From Bacteroidales bacterium (GTDB lineage: Bacteria > Bacteroidota > Bacteroidia > Bacteroidales > Muribaculaceae), in assembly GCA_900755985.1 (NCBI GenBank), contig CAAEIL010000035.1:1-33178 (forward strand): 33,178 nt of DNA, in the 5' to 3' direction. The notes below the pieces were generated by a model that was not told the origin of the DNA, ran no database searches, and was given only the letters and a program-made list of their open reading frames with translations. The translations under genes and the position numbers were made by a program. Position 1 is the stretch's first letter. Every line of letters starts with the position of its first letter. Positions 8,238 through 14,501 of this stretch are shown here, piece by piece.

Positions 8238-9551
8238 TCAGAGTTTGGAATAATGCCCATGTTTCTCACGCTGGAAATACGTACCTAATGACACCGACCG
8301 TTTGAGAAAGTCCTGAAACGTGCGTCCCGGCATACCGTTCTCTTTTGCCACGGCTATCCCTTCTTCGGTCGTGAAACAGTCGGGCAACGCGGCGATGATG
8401 GCTCTCTGCTGCTCTGTCAGCGACATTTCGCTGATGATGCCATGTACTTTTCTGGCGGTGGACTTGAAATAATCCACGAGCGATATGGCATTTTCGACGG
8501 ATAAAAGGTCTATTTCTGTCCTGTCGGCTTCTCCGCAGCTCCATCTCGCCATCTGCAATATCAGACAGAACCGTATGGCATGGAAATCGAACTTGTTGTA
8601 AACGCCTTTAAGTGCATCACATTCCTCCCGATTACATTCCTCGGTGTTCCGACGCTGCCATTCGTAAAGTCTCGCTTTCGCATCTGGCGCAAACGGTAGA
8701 ATGGTGGCTATGACATTTCCGTCGGTATCAGTTTCGTATGGGATAGCAACGAGCCTATCTATTATACCGGCCCATGCCGCTTCTATGTCGAAGGACGGCT
8801 CTTTGTCGCTCCACGGCTGTTTGTCCTGATTGTGGGGCATGACGAACAGCAAGCGGTCTATAAAACCGTTTGATGTGCGACTTCCCTGCGCAAGCTCGTT
8901 GAGAATACCATTCTGGATTGTCCCCACCACCGAGATGAAAGGTCGGCTGATATAGACCGAGTTCTTCACACCCTTGCGGTCGGAGAACGACGGATTTGCG
9001 TTGAACAGCTTTAGCCAGTATTCTTCATCGGAACCTTTATTGTAGCGGTTGAAGTTCTTGAACCAGCCCGCAAGTTCGTCATTCCACATACACATGCCGC
9101 GTAGATTCTGCGAGTGGATAAGCAGCATCGCTTCGGGTGTCGCGTCTGAAATCAGAAACCGTTTGCATACCGGGGCGACAGGGTGAGGATCTGAGCGTTC
9201 TTTTATAGGCAACTCGCGCTGACGCTCGTATTCCTCACACGCCTTAACGTAGGCGCGTGTTGCCACACCGTCCAGCTCGGTGAACGGTCGGATTGCGAAA
9301 TTCAGCGGATGTGACTTGCAGGCTCCCGGTCTTCCGACAAGAGCCATAAAAAGTATAGCACTCTCATCCCATTTCCCTTTGAGTCGTGCGAAATGGGTGT
9401 TGCCAATGCCAAGTCCGACAGCCACAAGTATGGCCCCGGCAAGATAATCCACAGGATAGCCGTAACAGTCGTGCGCTTCCATGACGATTCTCTGAATCTT
9501 CAACGGCAACGCGCCCAGAGGAAAATCGCCTCCCCGGATGCTTACGCTCAT
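8238..9551 (-). CDS. DUF3987 helicase-like replication protein
   Basis: A 437-residue protein of the DUF3987 family, usually found beside a primase in Bacteroidales mobile elements and thought to be a replicative ATPase or helicase. A P-loop-like motif GRPGACKSHPL begins near residue 73 (Lys79, Ser80). FLISDATPEAMLL and MWNDELAGWF follow in the centre, and a short winged-helix-like tail ends the protein. The ATG overlaps by 4 bases the stop of a short upstream reading frame, so translation may be coupled to it. The gene follows the small HTH gene after 126 bases. The catalytic role is inferred, because the family is not well characterised. Confidence 0.83.
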   Translation of the reverse strand: MSVSIRGGDFPLGALPLKIQRIVMEAHDCYGYPVDYLAGAILVAVGLGIGNTHFARLKGKWDESAILFMALVGRPGACKSHPLNFAIRPFTELDGVATRAYVKACEEYERQRELPIKERSDPHPVAPVCKRFLISDATPEAMLLIHSQNLRGMCMWNDELAGWFKNFNRYNKGSDEEYWLKLFNANPSFSDRKGVKNSVYISRPFISVVGTIQNGILNELAQGSRTSNGFIDRLLFVMPHNQDKQPWSDKEPSFDIEAAWAGIIDRLVAIPYETDTDGNVIATILPFAPDAKARLYEWQRRNTEECNREECDALKGVYNKFDFHAIRFCLILQMARWSCGEADRTEIDLLSVENAISLVDYFKSTARKVHGIISEMSLTEQQRAIIAALPDCFTTEEGIAVAKENGMPGRTFQDFLKRSVSLGTYFQREKHGHYSKL

Positions 9552-9677
9552 TTGAGTTTCACTCCAATCTCGGCTGCACTAGGCATAGTTGGAGCAAGCT
9601 CCACTCTGCTCTCGTTGGCACGAGAAGTCGACAGCTTTGCCGAGTACGAGCATGGGGTCAACAGACATCTCCATAGG

Positions 9678-10064
9678 CTATCGGCGATAAGATGATTTGG
9701 CGCGTGTGCCGCGACTGATCTCAGCTTCCATCTCGGCAAAAGAAAGAATAGACGACTGCCGCTTGTTCTCCTTTACATGGGCTACAAGCTCACTCTCGAT
9801 AAAACGCCATTCCTTTTCGCCCGGCACTTTATATGCCGGCACCTTGCCCTCGTTAGCGAGGCGATAGACCGTGGATTTGGCTTTGCCCAAAATCTCACAG
9901 GCTTGGGGGATACCGATAAATTTGGAGTTGGACTTCGTGTTGTTTCTCTCGGAGGTGAGTTGAGTGCGAAGCTCCCTCACCTCATTGGCCAATTCCCTTA
10001 CGAGATTGACCAGCGATGACACTGCACCCGGCAGCTCATCGAATGTAATGGATGTGTTGAACAT
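9678..10064 (-). CDS. Small excisionase-like HTH protein
   Basis: A protein of about 128 residues. The first 40 residues form a Leu/Glu-rich helix (LVNLVRELANEVRELRTQL) that may be a coiled coil for dimerisation. A helix-turn-helix of the HTH_17/excisionase type follows: GIPQACEILGKAKSTVYRLA, then a wing ending in WRFIESELVAHV. Such proteins in these elements act as excisionase or as regulators of it. I chose ATG at 10064 over 10082 because the longer form would start inside one arm of a 9-base inverted repeat. The 63-bp block in front of it is shared with the integrase gene, which suggests joint control. Confidence 0.8.
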   Translation of the reverse strand: MFNTSITFDELPGAVSSLVNLVRELANEVRELRTQLTSERNNTKSNSKFIGIPQACEILGKAKSTVYRLANEGKVPAYKVPGEKEWRFIESELVAHVKENKRQSSILSFAEMEAEISRGTRAKSSYRR

Positions 10065-10068
10065 ATAT

Positions 10069-10102
10069 GCTGGCGAACCCACCTTTATGTGAATTCGCCA
10101 GC
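10069..10102 (-). promoter_or_regulatory. Leader hairpin of the small HTH gene
   Basis: Perfect 9-base arms GCTGGCGAA (10069-10077) and TTCGCCAGC (10094-10102) with a 16-base loop. The outer arm touches the -7-like box TACTTTG (10102-10108), so the hairpin would form at the very 5' end of the mRNA, ending 4 bases before the ATG at 10064. It may shield the start site or serve as an operator. Confidence 0.5.
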
Positions 10103-10109
10103 AAAGTAC

Positions 10110-10182
10110 GGAAGTGTTTAAATGGTGGAATTAGGCACCGGGATAAGAGGTATTTCCACCGTCAGTCCACCATATCACCACC
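10110..10182 (-). promoter_or_regulatory. Shared regulatory block, copy 1 (upstream of small HTH gene)
   Basis: The 63 bases 10110-10172 align without gaps to 13262-13324 with 50 identities by my count. Inside are TCCACC at 10155 and 10166 and the near-copy ACCACC at 10177, each 11 bases apart, plus an inverted GGTGGA at 10124-10129. The block ends one base from a -7-like TACTTTG. It overlaps the last codons of the membrane-protein gene. It is probably an operator for the HTH gene and possibly an integrase or excisionase binding array. Confidence 0.65.
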
Positions 10183-11245
10183 CGATGTCATAACCATAGC
10201 CGTCAGGCTCTTCAACTATTTCATCGCCAGGATTATAAGGCTCAATCTCCATATCCATCATGGCGGCTTCCATCGCGCTCATCGCTCTCTTTGGCTTCTT
10301 GGCGGATTTAGTTGCCTTTTTCGGCTTTGACGGCTTCTTTTCTGATGCCGTTTTCACGGTTGCATTGTCGATGGGAGTTTCCACCTCAGCGTTTTCATCA
10401 GGAATTTTGAAGCTGCCAACATTTTTATCAATTTTTATTCTGCCTTGCGTCCCGTTGCAGGTCAGCTTTCTCTCGATGGTGCAGACTTCGACATCCTTGA
10501 ACGTATAAGGGAACGCCTGTTTAAGAAAATGTGCTGTATGCAGATTATATTTATTGAACGGCTTGGCTATGTTCCAGCCAAAGTGCATCATGTCGGAAGT
10601 GGTAAGTTCAGCCGGAAGTCTGATTGCCATGTCCTCTGAAAAATCAGGTACGCCGGAGGTATGGATAAACTCAGTAACGATATTGATAATTTTCTCTACG
10701 ACCTCCTTGTCAACGAATGGAGACATCGTATAACCGACATAGAGAATCACATTCGCCTCTTTTTCATAGGCTCTGTCCTCTTGTCGTTTCTTTGCTTCCT
10801 CGCGTCTGCCTTCGTAGTCTATGACGATTTTCTTTGGTGTCGGAGTCTCAATCTTGACTATACCGTTCTGTGGGGCCGTCTCGGTTGTGATAGCCGATTG
10901 CGGCTGTTGGATTGGCACTGATGCCGGAGGCGTTTCAGTGATTTCTTCAGGCTTGGATACAGGTTCAATATTTTCCGGCTCACGTTGTTTGAAGCCGAGC
11001 CATTTGAACAGCTTTTCAAAACATTTTACTAATGCCGTGCCAAGAGTACGGGAAATAAACTCTTGGAAAGCGAGATACAGCAGAGCGAATACAACAAAAA
11101 CACCGAGGAAGATAAGGTTGGCGTTAAAGCCACTCATTCCTCTGATGTCGATTGCATATTGGCGGGCAACTGCGGCGAGAATCAGGGCAGCTATGCCTAT
11201 CCAAAGCCATATCTGCCAGTGGTCGGGGAGGTGTCCGTTTTTCAT
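10175..11245 (-). CDS. Membrane protein of the mobilizable element, function unknown
   Basis: A 356-residue protein that I do not recognise. Two transmembrane helices lie near the N-terminus: about residues 10-28 (WLWIGIAALILAAVA) and 43-62 (LIFLGVFVVFALLYLAF). A Pro/Glu/Thr-rich linker spans about 85-135. A soluble, probably cytoplasmic domain covers 140-285. The tail is Lys-rich and ends in acidic residues with a GYGYDIGW terminus. It sits between the toxin-antitoxin pair and the small HTH gene and has no enzyme motif. A role in anchoring element DNA or coupling to a helper conjugation system would fit, but nothing in the sequence proves it. Confidence 0.75.
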   Translation of the reverse strand: MKNGHLPDHWQIWLWIGIAALILAAVARQYAIDIRGMSGFNANLIFLGVFVVFALLYLAFQEFISRTLGTALVKCFEKLFKWLGFKQREPENIEPVSKPEEITETPPASVPIQQPQSAITTETAPQNGIVKIETPTPKKIVIDYEGRREEAKKRQEDRAYEKEANVILYVGYTMSPFVDKEVVEKIINIVTEFIHTSGVPDFSEDMAIRLPAELTTSDMMHFGWNIAKPFNKYNLHTAHFLKQAFPYTFKDVEVCTIERKLTCNGTQGRIKIDKNVGSFKIPDENAEVETPIDNATVKTASEKKPSKPKKATKSAKKPKRAMSAMEAAMMDMEIEPYNPGDEIVEEPDGYGYDIGW

Positions 11246-11323
11246 TCAGGGTTTAATTATTGTAAAAATTTCATCAGTTTTTATAACGAACACACCCCCA
11301 ATGATGTTCACCGGGAAAATAAA

Positions 11324-11351
11324 GTGCCACTCCAAATCAATGGAATGGCAC
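11324..11351 (-). terminator. Rho-independent terminator of higBA
   Basis: Arms GTGCCACTCCA (11324-11334) and TGGAATGGCAC (11341-11351) pair at 10 of 11 positions around a 6-base loop. On the minus strand the stem is followed by TTTATTTT. It lies 22 bases after the antitoxin stop codon. Confidence 0.75.
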
Positions 11352-11373
11352 TCAATGACTGCATCGGTATTGT

Positions 11374-11733
11374 TCAGATACCAAGCATGGCGGCGGGTGC
11401 GATGCCGAGAATAAGGCAGATAGCACGGGCTATTCGCAATGTAGGCTCGGCACGACCGGAAATGTAGTCGCTTACTCTTGACGGACTCACTCCCAGCTCT
11501 TTGGCAAGCTGTTTCTGCGTCATGCCTTTCTCCTCTATTGAAAGGCTGATAAGCTCACCGATGGTTGGTTTGGCTATCGGGTAGTGGAGCTTCTCGTATG
11601 CTTCAACCACATCTGAGACAATGGTCAGCTCAATGGCGTTCTTGTCGCTTGCCGGAGTTTCGTCAGTAACAAGCGGCAATAGTTCCTCAATGCGGTTGAG
11701 CGCATACTCATATTGCTGTTTTGAAATTTCCAT
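11374..11733 (-). CDS. higA: HigA-type antitoxin (XRE family)
   Basis: The antitoxin of a type II pair, about 119 residues from the ATG at 11733 (MEISKQQYEYALNRIEELLP). An earlier ATG at 11793 would overlap the toxin gene by 50 bases. The later start leaves 10 bases after the toxin stop and fits the family better. The Cro/CI-type HTH is MTQKQLAKELGVSPSRVSDY in the C-terminal third. The N-terminal half is acidic and likely binds the toxin. HigA neutralises HigB and represses the operon. Toxin-first order is typical of higBA. A clear terminator follows. Confidence 0.85.
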   Translation of the reverse strand: MEISKQQYEYALNRIEELLPLVTDETPASDKNAIELTIVSDVVEAYEKLHYPIAKPTIGELISLSIEEKGMTQKQLAKELGVSPSRVSDYISGRAEPTLRIARAICLILGIAPAAMLGI

Positions 11734-11743
11734 ATCGTTATAC

Positions 11744-12043
11744 TTAGATGGTTGAACAATCAATTTTATCATATTCACTGTGAGTTCCGACAAAACGGAT
11801 GAAGATTCTGCCTATCGTGAATTTTATCACTACGATCAATCGGTAATTATTACCTCTGATATTGAAGACATAGTGCTGGTTGCCAACATAATCAGTGGCT
11901 GGAAAATCCTCACGAATCTCCGATAGATTATGCCACTGGGCTTGCTGGGCGATGTCATACCACCGTTCCAACGCTATTCTTGAATCTCCGTTGCCGGGCA
12001 ATTCATAGAACTCTTTGATTTTTCTATGTGAGATTATGTGCAT
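11744..12043 (-). CDS. higB: HigB-type toxin (RelE-like mRNA interferase)
   Basis: A 99-residue protein of the HigB_toxin family. Recognisable parts are MHIISHRKIKEFYE at the start, ALERWYDIAQQAQWHNLSEI in the middle, and the conserved core FNIRGNNYRLIVVI with IFIRFVGTHSEYDKID at the end. HigB toxins cut ribosome-bound mRNA. The gene is first in the toxin-antitoxin operon and starts about 15 bases after a good -7 box, so its leader is very short. In a mobile element such a pair helps keep the element in the population. Confidence 0.88.
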   Translation of the reverse strand: MHIISHRKIKEFYELPGNGDSRIALERWYDIAQQAQWHNLSEIREDFPATDYVGNQHYVFNIRGNNYRLIVVIKFTIGRIFIRFVGTHSEYDKIDCSTI

Positions 12044-12057
12044 AACTTATCTGCTTG

Positions 12058-12087
12058 CAAAGTTAATAACAAATTTTGATATACAAA
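12058..12087 (-). promoter_or_regulatory. Promoter of higBA
   Basis: On the minus strand TTTG (12084-12087), an 18-base spacer and TAACTTTG (12058-12065) match the Bacteroides consensus, with a spacer one base short. The -7 box ends 14 bases before the toxin ATG. Confidence 0.65.
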
Positions 12088-12119
12088 AGATTTAGCTGTA
12101 ATTATTTTGTTGTTCAAAA

Positions 12120-13226
12120 CTATTTCAGCGAAATGACCTGAGATGCCTCTCGCGCACGCTCATCTACGACTTTTGCGTAGATTTGAGTGTTCTTGACGCT
12201 CTTATGGGTCAACATTCGGCTGATAGTCAGAATGTCAACGCCATTGGCTGCAAGCAGCGTGGCGAAGCTGTGGCGCATCGTGTGGAATGTGATGCGTCTG
12301 GTTAAACCGGCGGACTTTATCCACTCTTTCAGAGGATGGTTGACCATGTGGCGTTTCAGCCCCTTAAAGACAAGCCCCTCTGAACGCTCTCCGCATAGAG
12401 CCAGTGTTTCATCACTGATTGGGAGATTCGTTTCTTCTTCCGTCTTTTCGGTGCAGAGGCGGATTAGATAGCCTCCGTCCTGACCCATCTGGATATGTTC
12501 CCATGACAGTTGCAGGATGTCGCTGATTCGTAGCCCGGTCATGCAACTGAACAACACCGCTTGTTTGAGTACGGGTATCTTGCAGGGTGTGGCGACAAGC
12601 TGCTTGACTTCGGCGAGGGTAAGAAACTCCTTCTTGACCTCCTTCCACTCAATCTTTTCCAGAAAGTCATTGAGATTTTCGCGTATATATTTCTCCTGAT
12701 AAGTGATTTTCAGCAGAGCGCGGAATGTTGACCAGTATCCCGCTGCCGAATTATGGGATATGGGTCCTTTGCCATTGTTGCGCTGACGCTGGGCGGTGAG
12801 AAGATAATTGCGGAATCCCTTGCAGAAATCCACCGTCAGGTCGCCGAAAGTGCATTTGCCCTTACAATAGATAGTGAAGTGACGCAGAACGCAATCCCAT
12901 TTCTGGTATTTCTGACGGCACTTCTGTTTGAAGTAGGCGAGGAAGTCCATGCGCAGCTTTTCTTTATCGAGAAAGTCAAACTGCTCGTTGAGGAGTTGCT
13001 CGAAGCGGCGGCAGCGGATAGCCTCCGCCTTTTCCTCCATAGAGGCGTTGAACTGTTTTTCGCGCTCATTCTTGGGCGAGGCGTAGATATAGATGCCGAG
13101 GGTTTCACGGCGGCTCATCCGGTTGGTGTGGGGATTACGGATGGCAGGATAGAAATCGAGATAGAGCGAGATGCGTCCACCCGATATAGCCTTCTTACGA
13201 AGGAAAACTTTGGTGCATGTATTCAT
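12120..13226 (-). CDS. Tyrosine site-specific integrase
   Basis: A 368-residue tyrosine recombinase that would integrate and excise the element. The N-terminal arm-type domain opens with KVFLRKKAISGGRISLYLDF. A SAM-like core-binding domain covers about 85-185 and the catalytic domain about 200-368. All catalytic residues are visible: Arg233 (TGLRISDIL), Lys261, His315 and Arg318 (FHTMRHSF), His341 and the nucleophile Tyr350 (NTQIYAKV). The gene looks intact. It has a copy of the 63-bp regulatory block in its promoter region and lies one gene away from the presumed attachment end at mnmE. It resembles integrases of Bacteroides mobilizable transposons. Confidence 0.95.
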   Translation of the reverse strand: MNTCTKVFLRKKAISGGRISLYLDFYPAIRNPHTNRMSRRETLGIYIYASPKNEREKQFNASMEEKAEAIRCRRFEQLLNEQFDFLDKEKLRMDFLAYFKQKCRQKYQKWDCVLRHFTIYCKGKCTFGDLTVDFCKGFRNYLLTAQRQRNNGKGPISHNSAAGYWSTFRALLKITYQEKYIRENLNDFLEKIEWKEVKKEFLTLAEVKQLVATPCKIPVLKQAVLFSCMTGLRISDILQLSWEHIQMGQDGGYLIRLCTEKTEEETNLPISDETLALCGERSEGLVFKGLKRHMVNHPLKEWIKSAGLTRRITFHTMRHSFATLLAANGVDILTISRMLTHKSVKNTQIYAKVVDERAREASQVISLK

Positions 13227-13261
13227 GTGCGTTGTGAATTAAAAGATTTGATGCGAAGGTA

Positions 13262-13334
13262 GGAAGTGTTCAAACAGTGGACTCAGACACCCGGTTTCGG
13301 GGTATTTCCACCGATAGTCCACCACAAATCCACC
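13262..13334 (-). promoter_or_regulatory. Shared regulatory block, copy 2 (upstream of integrase)
   Basis: This copy of the block has three perfect TCCACC units at 13307, 13318 and 13329, exactly 11 bases apart, and an inverted GTGGA at 13277-13281. It ends directly before TACCTTCG on the minus strand, one base off the -7 consensus TAnnTTTG, 36 bases before the integrase ATG. The 63 bases 13262-13324 match 10110-10172 at 50 positions without gaps. Confidence 0.65.
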
Positions 13335-13337
13335 GCA

Positions 13338-14225
13338 TCATATCGTAGGTGGAGCAAATAGATTATCAAGCTCTTGCTTGGATATTTTGATGATTCTGCC
13401 AACCTTAACCTTACTTATGCCGTAGGTCTTGATATAATGGTAAAGTTGGTCGCGGGTCATGCAGTATTTTGCCATTGCCTCCTGCATGGTGTAGGTGTCC
13501 GGCTCATCGACGGCAATACCTTTGGCTTTGTCGAAATGCCATTTTGAATGCCGAGCCTCGCAGCCGACCTTATTCTTCGGAATACTCTCTTTCGACACAA
13601 GAGTATAGATTGCCGAGAGAGTCATGCCATAACGCTCCTGTATCTCTGCTGCCGTGTACCATTCGGTAATTTCTTCTTTCGGGGCTGACTTGGCAAAGAA
13701 CCGGTCGATGTGCGGTTTACTCCAGAGTGTTTTGCCTCGTTGGGTGATTTTCGGAAAGTTGTTTTCTTTCGCCGCCTTGAATAGCCATGAATTGCTGATG
13801 CCGAATTTCTCCAGCACTTCTTTCGTGGTGTAGAATTCCGTTATCGGTTGTTTCTCTTTCGCCGGTCTCAGCTGATAAATATGCGAGCCGTCAAAGAGGG
13901 CATTAAGGCTCTCCCTGCTGATAAGAGTTTTCCCCTTGAACTGGAAACAGGGGATAGAGTTTGCGGCGAGATAGTTGTAGATTGATCCCCGGCACACTCC
14001 GAGGAGTCGGGCGCATTGGGCAGGAGTTATGAATAGGCGTTTATCATCGCTCATTTGTGGCGATGATGCCTTGGCTTGTTCCCGCTCGACATGCTCTTTG
14101 CGCTTCGCATCCTTATAGGCGTGTTCGGCGCATCTTTTACAGCAATAGCGTGTCGTGCATTTTCTCGCTGTGAACGTGCTGCCACACCATTCACAGGTCT
14201 TTGTAATTTCGATTGTGCTGCTCAT
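13338..14225 (-). CDS. DNA-binding regulator with zinc knuckle and four tandem HTH domains
   Basis: A 295-residue protein. The N-terminus has a Cys pattern, CEWCGSTF then CCKRC, that suits a small zinc-binding module. Four excisionase-type (HTH_17) units follow, each starting with an aromatic or hydrophobic residue and a T-x-x-[EQ] pattern: LFITPAQCARLLGV (near residue 64), FYTTKEVLEKFGIS (near 130), WYTAAEIQERYGMT (near 188) and TYTMQEAMAKYCMT (near 243). Each ends in a short wing and an -LDNLF-like helix. It probably binds an extended repeat array as regulator or directionality factor. It lies between the integrase and the mnmE end, and four 10-bp-spaced repeats stand upstream of it. Confidence 0.85.
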   Translation of the reverse strand: MSSTIEITKTCEWCGSTFTARKCTTRYCCKRCAEHAYKDAKRKEHVEREQAKASSPQMSDDKRLFITPAQCARLLGVCRGSIYNYLAANSIPCFQFKGKTLISRESLNALFDGSHIYQLRPAKEKQPITEFYTTKEVLEKFGISNSWLFKAAKENNFPKITQRGKTLWSKPHIDRFFAKSAPKEEITEWYTAAEIQERYGMTLSAIYTLVSKESIPKNKVGCEARHSKWHFDKAKGIAVDEPDTYTMQEAMAKYCMTRDQLYHYIKTYGISKVKVGRIIKISKQELDNLFAPPTI

Positions 14226-14231
14226 TTTACG

Positions 14232-14297
14232 CTGTTATTTCTGTTAATATTCTGTTAAAAGTGTCTAACCGCGTCTATTGGTGTCTAAGGGTGTCTA
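14232..14297. repeat. Helically phased short repeats upstream of the four-HTH regulator
   Basis: Four units GTGTCTA, GCGTCTA, GTGTCTA, GTGTCTA start at 14261, 14271, 14281 and 14291, exactly 10 bases apart. Three CTGTTA units start at 14232, 14241 and 14252. All lie within 75 bases of the regulator's start codon and close to the element end, so they may be operators, integrase arm-type sites, or both. Confidence 0.7.
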
Positions 14298-14326
14298 AAT
14301 CCTCCACAACCTCTCTGACGGGTTAG

Positions 14327-14356
14327 TCCCGATTGAGTGACGAGATACAATCGGGA
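14327..14356. repeat. 9-bp inverted repeat near the element end
   Basis: TCCCGATTG (14327-14335) and CAATCGGGA (14348-14356) are perfect inverted copies around a 12-base spacer. The position between the phased repeats and mnmE suits a recombinase or directionality-factor site. No T-run follows on either strand, so it is not a typical terminator. Confidence 0.5.
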
Positions 14357-14412
14357 TACAAAAATGGGCGTAAAATCGAGCAGAAACGGTAAAAACCGAG
14401 TAATGCGACAAC

Positions 14413-14440
14413 AAAAATGGCACCCCGTAAAGAGTGCCAT
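14413..14440 (-). terminator. Rho-independent terminator downstream of mnmE
   Basis: Arms ATGGCAC (14417-14423) and GTGCCAT (14434-14440) flank a 10-base loop. On the minus strand the stem is followed by TTTTT running into GTTG. It lies 43 bases beyond the mnmE stop and would end the transcript coming from speA-truA-mnmE. If it belongs to the host, the element boundary lies to its left. Confidence 0.7.
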
Positions 14441-14483
14441 ACTAACAGATTATGCTAAATTGTAATCGTTTCTAACTATATAG

Positions 14484-14501
14484 TCATTTTCCGATGCAGA
14501 A
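14484..14501 (-). other. Candidate attachment core at the 3' end of mnmE
   Basis: The last six codons of mnmE (Phe-Cys-Ile-Gly-Lys-stop) are where trmE/mnmE-specific elements such as SGI1 integrate in Proteobacteria. Here an integrase module lies directly beyond them. The second copy would be outside the left edge, so this is only a position-based proposal. A boundary within 14298-14412 is the alternative. Confidence 0.35.

Larger units (their letters stand above)
1..14483 (-). mobile_element. Integrative mobilizable element (NBU-like), left end outside window
   Basis: All genes here lie on the minus strand and form a set typical of Bacteroidales mobilizable elements: tyrosine integrase, HTH regulators, Toprim primase-like and DUF3987 proteins, DUF3408 protein, MobC-like protein and relaxase. 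No type IV secretion genes are visible, so transfer would depend on a helper conjugative element. Cargo is a HigBA-type toxin-antitoxin pair and a type I restriction-modification operon. The right boundary is placed at the 3' end of mnmE by inference, because the integrase module stops there and housekeeping genes begin. The left boundary is not in the window, so membership of the hsd genes is likely but not proven. Confidence 0.8.

Noticed and set aside
14261..14300. CRISPR-like array
   Set aside because: The repeat unit is only 7 bases with 3-base spacing, so it is a protein-binding type array, and no cas gene is present.
14298..14412. tRNA gene as integration target
   Set aside because: No cloverleaf or TPsiC-like arm could be found in the gap or elsewhere in the window.
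11324..14440. Similar GTGCCA stems at 11324-11351 and 14417-14440 as possible element end repeats
   Set aside because: Only the stem bases are shared. Both are typical terminators with T-runs in the right place after higA and mnmE.
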